Shown here: one piece after another, positions 54,878 through 63,671 of the stretch
How positions within the stretch are numbered: position 1 is the stretch's first letter
Layout of the letters: each line of letters begins with the position of its first letter
DNA from: Arthrobacter sp. PvP023
Lineage (GTDB): Bacteria > Actinomycetota > Actinomycetes > Actinomycetales > Micrococcaceae
Assembly: GCF_017832975.1 (NCBI RefSeq)
Contig: NZ_JAFIBI010000001.1
Span: 1,550,001-1,614,000, forward strand
Reading direction: 5' to 3'
DNA length: 64,000 nt
Notes under the pieces: model-generated
Database searches by the model: none
Told to the model about the DNA's origin: nothing
What the model saw: the letters and a program-made list of their open reading frames with translations, nothing else
Program-made: the position numbers and the translations under genes

Positions 54878-56257
54878 ATGGCACTGCTCGACGCCGAAAA
54901 AGAGCTCGACGCCGGACCTCGCCTACGCGCGGGGGCGGAACCCGGGCCACTCGCCGGGGCCGCCGGATCCTGGTACCGCAGCCGGCCGGCGCTGGGCGTC
55001 GCCGGTGAGCTGGTGACGCTCCTGGCCGTCCTGGCCGCAGCCTGGTTCGTCGCCCAACGCCTTGACGCCTGGGCCGGGCACGGTCTCGATTTCAGCGTGT
55101 ACTGGCACGGCGGCAAGATCCTCAACGAGGCCGGCCAGTCGCCGTCGGACCTGTACAGCCTGACCGTGGGCTGGGCCGGAGGGCCGGAGCTGCCGTTCAC
55201 GTACCCGCCCTTCGCCGCGCTGCTATTCAGCCTGCTGGCCAGGCTGCCGGAGAAATCCGCGCTGATGCTTTTCAATGCCGCCGGGGCGGCAGTTGCCGTG
55301 TGGGTTGCCGTGCGCGGCGTGCGCTACTGGAGCGCGAAACAGGACTGGCGCTCCACCTTCGGAGCTTCCGGATTCCAGGCAACACGCAACAAATGGGGCG
55401 CCGTGATCCTGCTGCTTGCCGTCCTGAACCTGGGCCCGTGGCGTGAGACCCTGGCGTTCGGCCAAATCAACATCCTGCTGATGGGGATCATGGCGGCCGA
55501 CCTGCTGGCCAGGAACCAGCGGTGGGTCCGCGGTTTTCCGGGCCGGGGCTTCCTGGTGGGGATGGCCGGCATCAAACTGACGCCACTGGTCTTCGGCCTG
55601 TACTTCCTGGTGCGCAAGGACTGGCGCGGCCTGTTCAACATGGCCGGGGGGTTCGCCTTCACTGTGCTGCTGGGCTGGCTGGTCCGCCCGGCGGAATCGT
55701 TCCGGTTCTGGCTGGAGATCCTCCCGGACACGTCCAGGATCGGCGGCGCAGGCTACGTGGACAACCTCTCACTCAAAGGTGCCCTGCTGCATTTCGGTGT
55801 TCCCGAAGCCGGCGTCACGGTTCCCTGGCTGCTGCTGGGCCTGCTGGTGACAGGCATGGGCGCCATGGTGATCAAGGCCGCAAACGACCAGGGCTCACGG
55901 GTGGTTGCCATTTCGGCCACAGCCCTCACTATGCTGCTCATCAGCCCCGTCTCGTGGTCCCACCACTGGGTCTGGATGGCGGCAGTCCTCCCGGCCTTTG
56001 CCTGGACCCTGCGTGAGACGCCGCACCGTTACCGTGCCACCCGCTGGCTGATGGGCGGAGTGCTGGGGGCCTCGATCATCGTGTTCTTCTTTTCCCCCAA
56101 GAGCATCGGCGAGGCCCTGGGCGCGGAGAACCTGGACTTCCAAACGCCGGAGCCCTGGCTGATGGCCTCCAGCGCCGGCGTGTTCTGCGCCGTGGCCATC
56201 CTGGCGTGCTGGCTCGTGGTGCTCCGGCGGGGGTCCCTGGCCGAGGTGCCCGCATGA
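54878..56257 (+). CDS. Glycosyltransferase family 87 membrane protein, copy 2
   Basis: A 459-residue paralogue of the protein at 51410-52714. Shared blocks include LDFSVYWHGGKIL, LPFTYPPFAALLF, LGPWRETLAFGQIN, GIKLTPLVFGLYFLVRKDW, ILPDTSRIGG, YVDNLSLKG and ISPVSWSHHWVW. It has an extra charged N-terminal tail of about 35 residues. ATG 54878 follows GGGGA by 6 nt; the longer reading upstream would run through the palindrome at 54778. It overlaps the SDR gene by four bases (ATGA). Predicted membrane mannosyltransferase; acceptor unknown. Confidence 0.86.
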   Translation: MALLDAEKELDAGPRLRAGAEPGPLAGAAGSWYRSRPALGVAGELVTLLAVLAAAWFVAQRLDAWAGHGLDFSVYWHGGKILNEAGQSPSDLYSLTVGWAGGPELPFTYPPFAALLFSLLARLPEKSALMLFNAAGAAVAVWVAVRGVRYWSAKQDWRSTFGASGFQATRNKWGAVILLLAVLNLGPWRETLAFGQINILLMGIMAADLLARNQRWVRGFPGRGFLVGMAGIKLTPLVFGLYFLVRKDWRGLFNMAGGFAFTVLLGWLVRPAESFRFWLEILPDTSRIGGAGYVDNLSLKGALLHFGVPEAGVTVPWLLLGLLVTGMGAMVIKAANDQGSRVVAISATALTMLLISPVSWSHHWVWMAAVLPAFAWTLRETPHRYRATRWLMGGVLGASIIVFFFSPKSIGEALGAENLDFQTPEPWLMASSAGVFCAVAILACWLVVLRRGSLAEVPA

Positions 56258-57000
56258 GCAGGACAGTGTTGGTGACCGGCGTCGGCCGCCTTGCCGGTAT
56301 CGGTGCCGGCATTGCCCGCCGCCTCGCTGCCGACGGCTGGGACCTGGTGCTGACGTACTGGCAGGACTACGATTCCCGGATGCCCTGGGGAGTCCAGCCG
56401 GAGGATGTTGAACGCCTCACGGCGGAACTTGAAGCAACCGGCGCCCGCGTCGTTGCCGTGCCTGCGGACTTGGAGGATCCGCTGGCCGTGGATCGGCTCA
56501 TGGCCGCCGTGGCGGAGCAGGCCGGAACGTTGCAGGGGCTGGTGCTGAGCCACGCCGAGTCCGTGGACTCCGGCATCCTGGACACCACCCTGGCCAGCTG
56601 GGACCGGCACTTTGCCGTCAATGCCCGGGCCAGCTGGCAGTTGATCGCGGCCTTCGCCCGGCAGGCGTCGGACGACGGCGGCGCCATCGTGGCGCTGACC
56701 AGTGACCACACGGCGTTCAACCTGCCGTACGGCGCTTCCAAGGGGGCGCTGGACCGGACCGTCATTGCCGCGGCACGGGAGCTGGGGCCGATCGGCATCA
56801 CCGCGAACGTGCTGAACCCCGGGCCGGTGGATACGGGCTGGATGGACAGGGCCCTGCGGGAGGACCTCACCCGGCAACAACCCGGCGGAAGACTCGGTAC
56901 CCCCGCGGACGTGGCCGGAACCGTGGCGTTCCTGCTCTCGCCGGAAGGCCGCTGGGTGTCCGGTCAGCTGATCAAGGCCGACGGCGGCTTCTCGGCCTAG
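56254..57000 (+). CDS. Short-chain dehydrogenase/reductase
   Basis: A 248-residue NAD(P)-dependent SDR. Cofactor motif TGVGRLAGIGAGIARRLA, structural NARASWQLI, catalytic YGASK with Tyr and Lys, and the Ser/Thr in VALTSDHTAF, set four residues closer to the Tyr than in the common form. The C-terminus GQLIKADGGFSA is standard. It overlaps GT87 copy 2 (ATGA), so it probably works in the same process. Substrate unknown. Confidence 0.9.
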   Translation: MSRTVLVTGVGRLAGIGAGIARRLAADGWDLVLTYWQDYDSRMPWGVQPEDVERLTAELEATGARVVAVPADLEDPLAVDRLMAAVAEQAGTLQGLVLSHAESVDSGILDTTLASWDRHFAVNARASWQLIAAFARQASDDGGAIVALTSDHTAFNLPYGASKGALDRTVIAAARELGPIGITANVLNPGPVDTGWMDRALREDLTRQQPGGRLGTPADVAGTVAFLLSPEGRWVSGQLIKADGGFSA

Positions 57001-57020
57001 GTTCACCCATCCGCCCGCCC

Positions 57021-57110
57021 GCCCAACTGACTCGCAATTCCAGCCCAAGTAGCTCGCAGTTAACGTCGTGAAAAGCGCGTTTCACGACGTTAACTGCGAG
57101 TCAGTTGGGC
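57021..57110. repeat. Nested long inverted repeat between SDR and acyl-CoA dehydrogenase genes
   Basis: Inner stem: CTCGCAGTTAACGTCGTGAAA (57053-57073) pairs perfectly with 57080-57100. Outer stem: GCCCAACTGACTCGCA (57021-57036) pairs with TGCGAGTCAGTTGGGC (57095-57110). The right arm TGCGAG segment is shared, so two alternative structures compete. It lies between convergent genes and probably terminates both. Confidence 0.88.
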
Positions 57111-57117
57111 CAGGGAA

Positions 57118-58317
57118 TTAGCGGAAGGCGCCGATGCCGGTGATGTGCTGGCCCAGGATGAGGGTGTGGACCTCGTCGGTCCCCTCATAGGTGCGGACCG
57201 ACTCGAGGTTCGAGGCGTGCCGCAACGGCGAGTAGTCAAGGGTGATCCCGTTCCCGCCCAGGATGGAGCGGGCCTCCCGGGCAATACCCAGCGCCTCGCG
57301 TACGTTGTTCAGCTTGCCGAGTGAAATCTGTTCCGGCCGCAGGGTGCCGGCGTCCTTCAGACGGCCCAGGTGGAGCGCCAGCATGGTCCCCTTCTGGATC
57401 TCCAGGAGCATGTTCACCAGCTTCTCCTGGGTCAGCTGGTACCCGGCCAGCGGCCGGCCGAACTGGAGCCGGTCCTGCGAGTACTTCAGGGCGGCCTCGT
57501 AGGAATCACGGGCAGCACCCATGGCACCCCAGGCAATCCCGTACCGCGCTTCGTTGAGGCAGGTGAAGGGGCCCCGCAGGCCTCGGGCACCCGGCAGCAG
57601 GGCCTCCGGACCCAGCCGCACGCCGTCGAACGCCACGTCGCACTGGATCGAGGCGCGCATCGAAAGTTTCCGGTTGATCGGCGTCGCGGTGACCCCGGGA
57701 GTTCCGGCGGGCACCAGGAAGCCGCGGACGCCGTCTTCGGTCATGGCCCACACCACCATCACCCCGGCCACGGAAGCCAGCCCGATCCAGCGCTTGGCGC
57801 CGTCGAGCACCCACCCGGCGTCGTCCCCGGATCCGTCGCGGCGGGCCGTCGTGGTCATGGAGGACGGATCTGATCCGGCAGTCGGTTCGGTCAGGGCGAA
57901 ACAACCGATTACCTCGCCGGCGGCCATCCGGGGGAGCCACTCCTGTTTCTGGTCCTCGGACCCCCACTTGTGGATGGCGGTCATGGCCAGGGAACCCTGC
58001 ACCGAGACGAAGGTGCGGATTCCGGAGTCCCCGGCCTCCAGCTCCATGGCCGCCAGGCCGTACTCGACGGCGGAGCGCCCGGGGCACCGGTAACCCTCCA
58101 GGTGCATGCCGAGCACGCCCAGCTCGCCGAGTTCGGGGGCAAGGTCGAGCGGAAACACGGCGTCGTCGTACCAGCGGGCAATATCCGGTTTGATCCGCTG
58201 CTCCGTGAAATCGCGAATGCGCTCCCGGAGAGCCAGCTCCTCAGCCGTCAGCAGGGCGTCAAGGCCCAGGACATCGGAGGTGTCGGAAACAGCGGGGAGG
58301 TCAGCGGCGTTGCTCAT
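57118..58317 (-). CDS. Acyl-CoA dehydrogenase, glutaryl-CoA dehydrogenase type
   Basis: A 399-residue FAD enzyme. Acyl-CoA dehydrogenase signatures: CFALTEPTAGSDPSSMTTTA, GAKRWIGLASVAGVMVVWA, the DRLQFGRPLAGYQLTQEKL block, and the C-terminal LESVRTYEGTDEVHTLILGQ with the catalytic Glu. The YEGT-TLILG form, ending ITGIGAF, is typical of glutaryl-CoA dehydrogenases. It lies 48 nt after the APC permease gene on the same strand. Probably a step of lysine or aromatic breakdown; exact substrate unproven. Confidence 0.9.
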   Translation of the reverse strand: MSNAADLPAVSDTSDVLGLDALLTAEELALRERIRDFTEQRIKPDIARWYDDAVFPLDLAPELGELGVLGMHLEGYRCPGRSAVEYGLAAMELEAGDSGIRTFVSVQGSLAMTAIHKWGSEDQKQEWLPRMAAGEVIGCFALTEPTAGSDPSSMTTTARRDGSGDDAGWVLDGAKRWIGLASVAGVMVVWAMTEDGVRGFLVPAGTPGVTATPINRKLSMRASIQCDVAFDGVRLGPEALLPGARGLRGPFTCLNEARYGIAWGAMGAARDSYEAALKYSQDRLQFGRPLAGYQLTQEKLVNMLLEIQKGTMLALHLGRLKDAGTLRPEQISLGKLNNVREALGIAREARSILGGNGITLDYSPLRHASNLESVRTYEGTDEVHTLILGQHITGIGAFR

Positions 58318-58365
58318 TGGAGCATCCTACGGCGTGCTTGTCCGGACTGCCGGTACCCCATGTTC

Positions 58366-59853
58366 CTATAGCTTGCTGGGCTCCGCCTGCCGTGCCACGA
58401 AGTAGTCCCGGGTGGCGGGGGAGAAGCGGCACACCACGGCCAGTACCACGCCCAGCGCCAGCAGCACCACGCCGCTGACGAAGGCGCCGCCCACGCCGAA
58501 GATCTCCGTATCGCCGTAGGCCGGGTCCCACATCTGGACGGCGGAGATGAAGAACGCCGCAGTCAGCATCAGTGCGCCGAGCAGCGGCAGGATGCCCCGG
58601 AACCAGAGATTGCGGGCGGAAACGCGCAAGGTACCGCGGAAGAACCAGAAGCAGGCGAAGCCGGTCAGCGCATAGTAGAAAGCAATGAACAGGCTGATGG
58701 CGCTGATGGAGTCGGAAAGCAGGTTCTGGCTCAGGAAGCTCATGGCCACGTAGTACACGACGGCGGCGGCCCCCATCACCTGGGTGGAGAACCCCGGAGT
58801 CTGGTTTCGCGGGTGGACTTCGCCGAACTTGGCCGGCAGGGCGCCGTGGACGCCCATGGACAGCGTCCCGCGGGCGGTGGGCAGGATGGTGGTCTGGGTG
58901 GAGGACAGTACCGAGGCCAGCACGGCCACCACGATCAGCCAGCCCCATGGGCCAAGCACAACATCCTTCATGGCCAGGAAGACGTCATCCTGGTTTTCCG
59001 CATTGCCGAGGCCGATGCCGTCCGTGCCCACGGTGGCATACATCATCACCAGGAGCGCCACGGAAACGTAGATGGCCATCAGGACGAAGGCGGAGATGAC
59101 GGCACCGCGGCCGGGCGTCCTGGACGGGTTCTCGGTTTCCTCATTCACGGCCAGGCAGGTGTCCCAGCCCCAATAGATGAAAAGGGCCAGCAGGGCACCG
59201 TGAACCACTGCGCCGGGATCGGCGAAGGCTCCGGCGGGGTTGAACCATTCGAAGTCGAATGCCTGGCCCTCCGGTGCTCCGCCCGCAATCCGGAACACGA
59301 TGGCCAGCGCGAATATGCCCAGCGAAACATACTGCACGTAGGTCAGCACCCGCTGGACGTGCTCGCCGAGCCGGATGCCCCGGTAGTTCACCAGGGTCAT
59401 GAAGACAATGAACACGACGCCGGTGGCCGTCACCAGAAGGTCGTTTTCGGCCAGCGAACCGTCGCCGACCAGCAGCCACAGGTATTGCCCGGCCACCTGG
59501 GCCAGGTTGGCTAGCACCACGATGCCCGCAAGGGCAACGCCCCAGCCGCCCAGCCAGCCCGCCCACGGGCCGAATGCCCGGCGGGCCCAGATGAAGGTGG
59601 TGCCGCAGTCCGGCATGGCGCTGTTCAGTTCTCGGAAGGCGTAGGCGATGAAGAGCACCGGCACAAAGCCCAAGAGGAGGATCAGCGGGGTGTAGTTGCC
59701 ATTGACCGCCACGATCAGGCCCAGCGTGGCGGCGAGTGAATAGACGGGGGCGGTGGACGCCAGCCCCAGCATGACCGAGTCGCCCAGGTCCAGGATGCCG
59801 GCGCGCAGCCCCTTGGACGGGACCTCCGCCGTCGTCGTCGTCCCTGTGCTCAT
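58366..59853 (-). CDS. APC-superfamily permease in the YgiBC-like operon
   Basis: A 495-residue inner-membrane transporter with about twelve helices. APC signature GDSVMLGLASTAPVYSLAAT, AYAFRELNSAMPDCGTTFIW, and the central loop YWGWDTCLAVNEETENPSRT, a sequence seen in the amine/amino-acid branch near YhdG/PuuP-like permeases. ATG 59853 overlaps the stop of the ATP-grasp gene (ATGA), so the two are co-translated. Candidate cargo: a polyamine, amino acid or the product or substrate of the upstream ligase. Confidence 0.87.
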   Translation of the reverse strand: MSTGTTTTAEVPSKGLRAGILDLGDSVMLGLASTAPVYSLAATLGLIVAVNGNYTPLILLLGFVPVLFIAYAFRELNSAMPDCGTTFIWARRAFGPWAGWLGGWGVALAGIVVLANLAQVAGQYLWLLVGDGSLAENDLLVTATGVVFIVFMTLVNYRGIRLGEHVQRVLTYVQYVSLGIFALAIVFRIAGGAPEGQAFDFEWFNPAGAFADPGAVVHGALLALFIYWGWDTCLAVNEETENPSRTPGRGAVISAFVLMAIYVSVALLVMMYATVGTDGIGLGNAENQDDVFLAMKDVVLGPWGWLIVVAVLASVLSSTQTTILPTARGTLSMGVHGALPAKFGEVHPRNQTPGFSTQVMGAAAVVYYVAMSFLSQNLLSDSISAISLFIAFYYALTGFACFWFFRGTLRVSARNLWFRGILPLLGALMLTAAFFISAVQMWDPAYGDTEIFGVGGAFVSGVVLLALGVVLAVVCRFSPATRDYFVARQAEPSKL

Positions 59854-61070
59854 AGTGCGATACCTGCTTTGCTGGAGGAGGCCGAAGCGGCCTGGACTGA
59901 AAGGGGTGCCGGGGCGTCGATCGTGTTGGGGACGAACCGGCAGAAGTAATCGGTGATGGGGCCGTCCGATTCGCGGATGCCGCAGCCCACGGACTCGCCA
60001 TCCACCACCCAGAGGCCCAGAACCGGGTGGTTGCCGTCGAAGTCGGGCAGGGAGTGGAACTGCTGGTAACACCAGCCCTCGCGCCCGTAGCCGCCCGGCT
60101 GCTCCATGTTGATGCCGGCAGCGTGGATCTTGATGTTGTCCCCTTCGCGGCCGTGCAGCGGCTTGGCTACCCATTCCTTCAGCGGCCCGGGTTCGTTCAG
60201 GTAAGCCGGGAGGAGGTTGGGGTGGTCAGGGTACAGGTGCCACAACGCGGCCAGGAGTGCCTTGTTGGACAGGAGCATTTTCCAGGCCGGCTCCACCCAG
60301 CGCGGATTGTGGGCACGTTGCAGCAGCCGCTGGCCGAAGGGTTCCTTAATCATCAGTTCCCACGGATACAGCTTGAATATCGTGCTGATCATGAAGTTGT
60401 CCAGGTCCACAAAGCGGTTCAGGTTGGGGTCCCAGCCGATGTCGGACATGTTGATGCCGATGGTGGTCCAGCCGCCCTGGCCGGCGACGTCCCGCATGTA
60501 GGCCGCCGTCATCCAGTCCTCGCCGGACTGCTCGGCTTCCGAGTGCGCAATGTGCAGGGTGCTCATGCCGGTGCGGTACTGGAGTTTCTTCCACTGCCGG
60601 ATCAGGGCTTCATGGATGCCGTTCCACTGGTCCTTCTCCGGGAATACGTCCTGCAGCCAGAACCATTGCGCCACGGAGGCCTCGATCAGCCCCGTGGGCG
60701 TGTCCGCGTTGTACTCGAGCATCTTGGCAGGGCCGCCGTGGCCGTCGTAGACGAAGTCGAAGCGGCCGTAGATGTCCATGTCCCCGGCCTGCAGTGATTC
60801 CGCGGCCAGCTCCAGCGCCTGCGGACCGATACCGATGTTGCCCATGGCCCCGGTGGCCAGGTATTTGGCTGCCTCAAGGCACATCAGGTGCATGTCCTCG
60901 GCGGTCTTCTCGAGGGTTTCCACCTCGTCCATGGTGAATTCGTAGTACGCAGACTCGTTCCAGTACTCGATCTTCTTGCCGTCAGGCATGGTGGTGGTGG
61001 AAAAGACCAGCCCCTGTTCCTCGATCTTCCGCTTCCAGTCGGGCCTGGGGGTTGCAGTCAGTCTCTTCAC
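59850..61070 (-). CDS. Glutathionylspermidine-synthase-like ATP-grasp ligase (YgiC/YjfC type)
   Basis: A 406-residue cytoplasmic protein homologous to the synthetase half of Gsp, without the amidase half. Landmarks: YYEFTMDEVETLEKTAEDMH, YGRFDFVYDGHGGPAKMLEY with NADTPTGLIEAS, MTAAYMRDVAGQGGWTT, and the C-terminal ATP-site segment NIKIHAAGINMEQPGGYGREG. It is a peptide-ligase-like activity. E. coli YgiC and YjfC have no established reaction. Actinobacteria generally use mycothiol, so glutathione is an unlikely substrate. GTG 61070 has GGGAGG 6 nt upstream and lies 2 nt after the YgiB-like stop. Confidence 0.88.
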   Translation of the reverse strand: MKRLTATPRPDWKRKIEEQGLVFSTTTMPDGKKIEYWNESAYYEFTMDEVETLEKTAEDMHLMCLEAAKYLATGAMGNIGIGPQALELAAESLQAGDMDIYGRFDFVYDGHGGPAKMLEYNADTPTGLIEASVAQWFWLQDVFPEKDQWNGIHEALIRQWKKLQYRTGMSTLHIAHSEAEQSGEDWMTAAYMRDVAGQGGWTTIGINMSDIGWDPNLNRFVDLDNFMISTIFKLYPWELMIKEPFGQRLLQRAHNPRWVEPAWKMLLSNKALLAALWHLYPDHPNLLPAYLNEPGPLKEWVAKPLHGREGDNIKIHAAGINMEQPGGYGREGWCYQQFHSLPDFDGNHPVLGLWVVDGESVGCGIRESDGPITDYFCRFVPNTIDAPAPLSVQAASASSSKAGIAL

Positions 61071-61072
61071 GC

Positions 61073-61909
61073 CTAGCCTCCCGTGCTTCCGCCCTTGGAG
61101 CTGCTGCCGAAGCCGCCCCTGCTGACCGTGCCGCCCTTGGTGCTGTAGCCCTTGGACGATTTCGCCCCCTGCGGCACAGTTTTGGTGAAGCCGGTGTACT
61201 GAGAACGGTTCTGCCCGACCGCCGGAACGCTGGCGCCGCGCGAGTAGAAGTACCAGGCGTAAATGCCGGAGCTCCGCCCGGCGCTGCTGCTGTTGTCGCA
61301 CTGGGCGTCGTCCACGCGCTCGCCGGTTTCGTCGTTGAAACAGACCTGGGCGTAGTCGGCCTCCGCCTCGTTGCTGGCCACGATGGCGGTGATGGTGCCT
61401 GCCAGCAGGGCAGTGACGCCGAGGCCGACGACGACGGTGCGGCGCTGCGAGCGCTTCTTCCGTGCCGCTGCCTCCCGCTTGCGTTCACGCTCAAAGGGAT
61501 CGATGACCGGGCCCGGTCCTGCCCCCGGTGACGGAAGCGGGCCCGCGCCCGGCGTAGCACCCGTCCCTCCGGCCTGGCCCTTCTGCCGCCGTCCGGGCTT
61601 CATGCCGGGGTTCCCCGGTTCGGGCGCTCCTCTGCCCGCTGCCGAATCGTTGAGCAGTTCCGGGCGGAGCTCCGGTTTGGGAACCTGCCAGGGCGGCAGC
61701 TGACCCGTCGCCGGATCATGGGGCTGCGGCGTGAAGTCCCCGGGCGCGGTCATCCACCCGGGTTCGGAAGCCCCGGGACCACCGGCTCCTGCCGGCTCGC
61801 TATCCGGGCGCTGTTGGCCGGAACGGTTGTCCTCTGGATCCTTCGTTGGATCCTTCGAAGGGTCCTGGCTCGGGTCCTGCGGTTCCATGGGTCCCCCTTG
61901 GTTGTCCAT
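61073..61909 (-). CDS. YgiB-like (DUF1190) membrane protein
   Basis: A 278-residue protein. A Pro/Gly/Asp-rich cytoplasmic region (about residues 1-150), one transmembrane helix (TVVVGLGVTALLAGTITAIVA, positions cut here to its core, about 157-177), then an exported domain. That domain has two Cys (AQVCFNDETGE; DDAQCDN) and ends TVSRGGFGSSSKGGSTGG, matching the TVTRGGFG tail of E. coli YgiB. The YgiB-YgiC gene pair is conserved in proteobacteria, supporting the call. The start is uncertain: ATG 61909 is used; ATG 61888 has a better AGGGGG site. Confidence 0.78.
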   Translation of the reverse strand: MDNQGGPMEPQDPSQDPSKDPTKDPEDNRSGQQRPDSEPAGAGGPGASEPGWMTAPGDFTPQPHDPATGQLPPWQVPKPELRPELLNDSAAGRGAPEPGNPGMKPGRRQKGQAGGTGATPGAGPLPSPGAGPGPVIDPFERERKREAAARKKRSQRRTVVVGLGVTALLAGTITAIVASNEAEADYAQVCFNDETGERVDDAQCDNSSSAGRSSGIYAWYFYSRGASVPAVGQNRSQYTGFTKTVPQGAKSSKGYSTKGGTVSRGGFGSSSKGGSTGG

Positions 61910-62063
61910 GCTTAAGCTGTGATCCTCCACGCGCACGTCTGAGGCCGCGCGGCGACGCCGACGCGGCAAGACACTGCTGTGTAAACCTGAAGTTAGCCTA
62001 GTGCCTGACAGCAGGTGCTGTTAACGGAAAACGGGGGAGAACTGCCCATGCCAAGATGGAGCC

Positions 62064-63671
62064 ATGGCAGCAGTTGAATCCGCCCGCGGCGGCGCCGCCC
62101 GATCCGGCCCCGGACGGTCGGGGACGGCAGGTTCGGGGACGGCAGCCCCGGAGCTCCAGGGCATCGGGCGGAGCCGCTTTGTCGTCGGCATGGTGCTTGC
62201 CGTGGTCCTGCCGCCCGGAGTGGAAGTACTGGTGACCCTGGCGGGATACCGGAACTTCGCCATCATCATGCTGCTACATCTCGCGGTCGCGGTGGCGGTG
62301 GCTGCCATCGGGGGATTCTGGCCCGCCGTCGTGGCAGCGGTCCTGGGCACCACGCTCCTCAACTACTTCTCAGCCGATCCCGTGGGCACGCTGTCCATCG
62401 CCGATCCCTCCACCCTGTTCACCCTCCTGGTGTTCCTGGCCGTCGCCTGCAGCGTGGCCCTTGCCGTTGGCCTGGCGACCCGCCGGGCGCAGGAAGCCGC
62501 CAGGTCCGGGGCTGAAGCCACGGCTTTGAGCGAGCTGTCCCTGCGGATCCTCAGTTCCGACGGCAGCCTGGAGACGTTCCTTGAGAAGGTCCGCAGCAGG
62601 CTGGGGGTGGACGCCGTGACCTTGCTGGCCGACAGCTCACCCGGCAGTTCACCCGGCAGCCCGCATGGGGCGGGACCCGCCGCCGGAAGCGTTCCGGGGC
62701 GGCCCCGTAGCAACAACACCTCATGGGCAGTGCTCGCCAGTGCCGGGACCAGCGCGCCGGTGACGCACGCGGCTGCCGACCACGCCGTCGTCGTCGATTC
62801 CCGCTACACGCTGCTGATCAACGGCGGACCGCCGGCCGGTCATACGTTTTCCGGACAGCACCAGCGCATGCTGGCCGCTTTCGGGGCGTTCCTGGTGGCG
62901 ATCCTGGAACGGCGCCAACTGGCGGCGAGCATGCAGGACAACCAGCGGCTCTCCGAGGGCAACAAGATGCGCACGTCCATCCTGAGGGCGGTCAGCCATG
63001 ACCTGCGCACCCCGCTGGCCGGGATCAAGCTGGCCGTCAGCAGCCTGCGCCAGGAGGATGTGCAGTTTTCCCCGGAGGACGAACGCGAACTGCTCGCCAC
63101 CATCGAGGATTCGGCCGACAGGCTGGACCACCTGATCGGCAACCTGCTGGACATGTCCCGGATCACGGCTGACTCGGTCAACCCGCTCCTGCGCGGGCTG
63201 GGCTGGGCGGACGTGCTGCCCGATGCGCTCAAGGGGCTGCCTGCGGCGCGGATCCGCGTGGAACTGCCGCCCAACCTGCCCCGCGTGGAGGCCGACGCCG
63301 GGATGCTGGAGCGCGTGGTGGCGAACCTGGTGGAGAACGCGCTCAAGTACGCGCCGGACGCCGATGTGGTGCTGACAGCGCGGGCGGGGGAGGGAATCGC
63401 ACTGGCAGGCAGGCCTGCCAGCGAATTCCGCGTGGTGGACCATGGCGCCGGAGTTGCCCCGGCGGCGGTGCTGGACATGTTTCAGCCGTTCCAGCGGCTC
63501 AACGATTCCCAGCGCACCGGAGGCGGCCGCACCGTGGGGATCGGGCTTGGCCTGGCCGTTGCCAACGGCTTCACCGAAGCCATGGGAGGAATCCTAGCGG
63601 CGGAGCCGACGCCGGGCGGCGGGCTGACCATGGTGGTCACCCTTCCGCTGTGGGAGGGTCCGCTGCCGTGA
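62064..63671 (+). CDS. KdpD-like sensor histidine kinase lacking the N-terminal sensor domain
   Basis: A 535-residue membrane kinase. Four-helix DUF4118-type region (about residues 35-145), a GAF-like domain (about 155-290), HisKA with phosphoacceptor His312 in AVSHDLRTPLAGIKLA, and HATPase motifs NLVENALKYAPDADV and VGIGLGLAVANGFTEAMGG. This is the C-terminal half of KdpD; the usual N-terminal KdpD/Usp module of about 370 residues is absent. It overlaps the response regulator gene (GTGA). Expected role: K+ or osmotic signalling to the Kdp pump, but no kdpFABC lies in the window. Confidence 0.9.
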   Translation: MAAVESARGGAARSGPGRSGTAGSGTAAPELQGIGRSRFVVGMVLAVVLPPGVEVLVTLAGYRNFAIIMLLHLAVAVAVAAIGGFWPAVVAAVLGTTLLNYFSADPVGTLSIADPSTLFTLLVFLAVACSVALAVGLATRRAQEAARSGAEATALSELSLRILSSDGSLETFLEKVRSRLGVDAVTLLADSSPGSSPGSPHGAGPAAGSVPGRPRSNNTSWAVLASAGTSAPVTHAAADHAVVVDSRYTLLINGGPPAGHTFSGQHQRMLAAFGAFLVAILERRQLAASMQDNQRLSEGNKMRTSILRAVSHDLRTPLAGIKLAVSSLRQEDVQFSPEDERELLATIEDSADRLDHLIGNLLDMSRITADSVNPLLRGLGWADVLPDALKGLPAARIRVELPPNLPRVEADAGMLERVVANLVENALKYAPDADVVLTARAGEGIALAGRPASEFRVVDHGAGVAPAAVLDMFQPFQRLNDSQRTGGGRTVGIGLGLAVANGFTEAMGGILAAEPTPGGGLTMVVTLPLWEGPLP

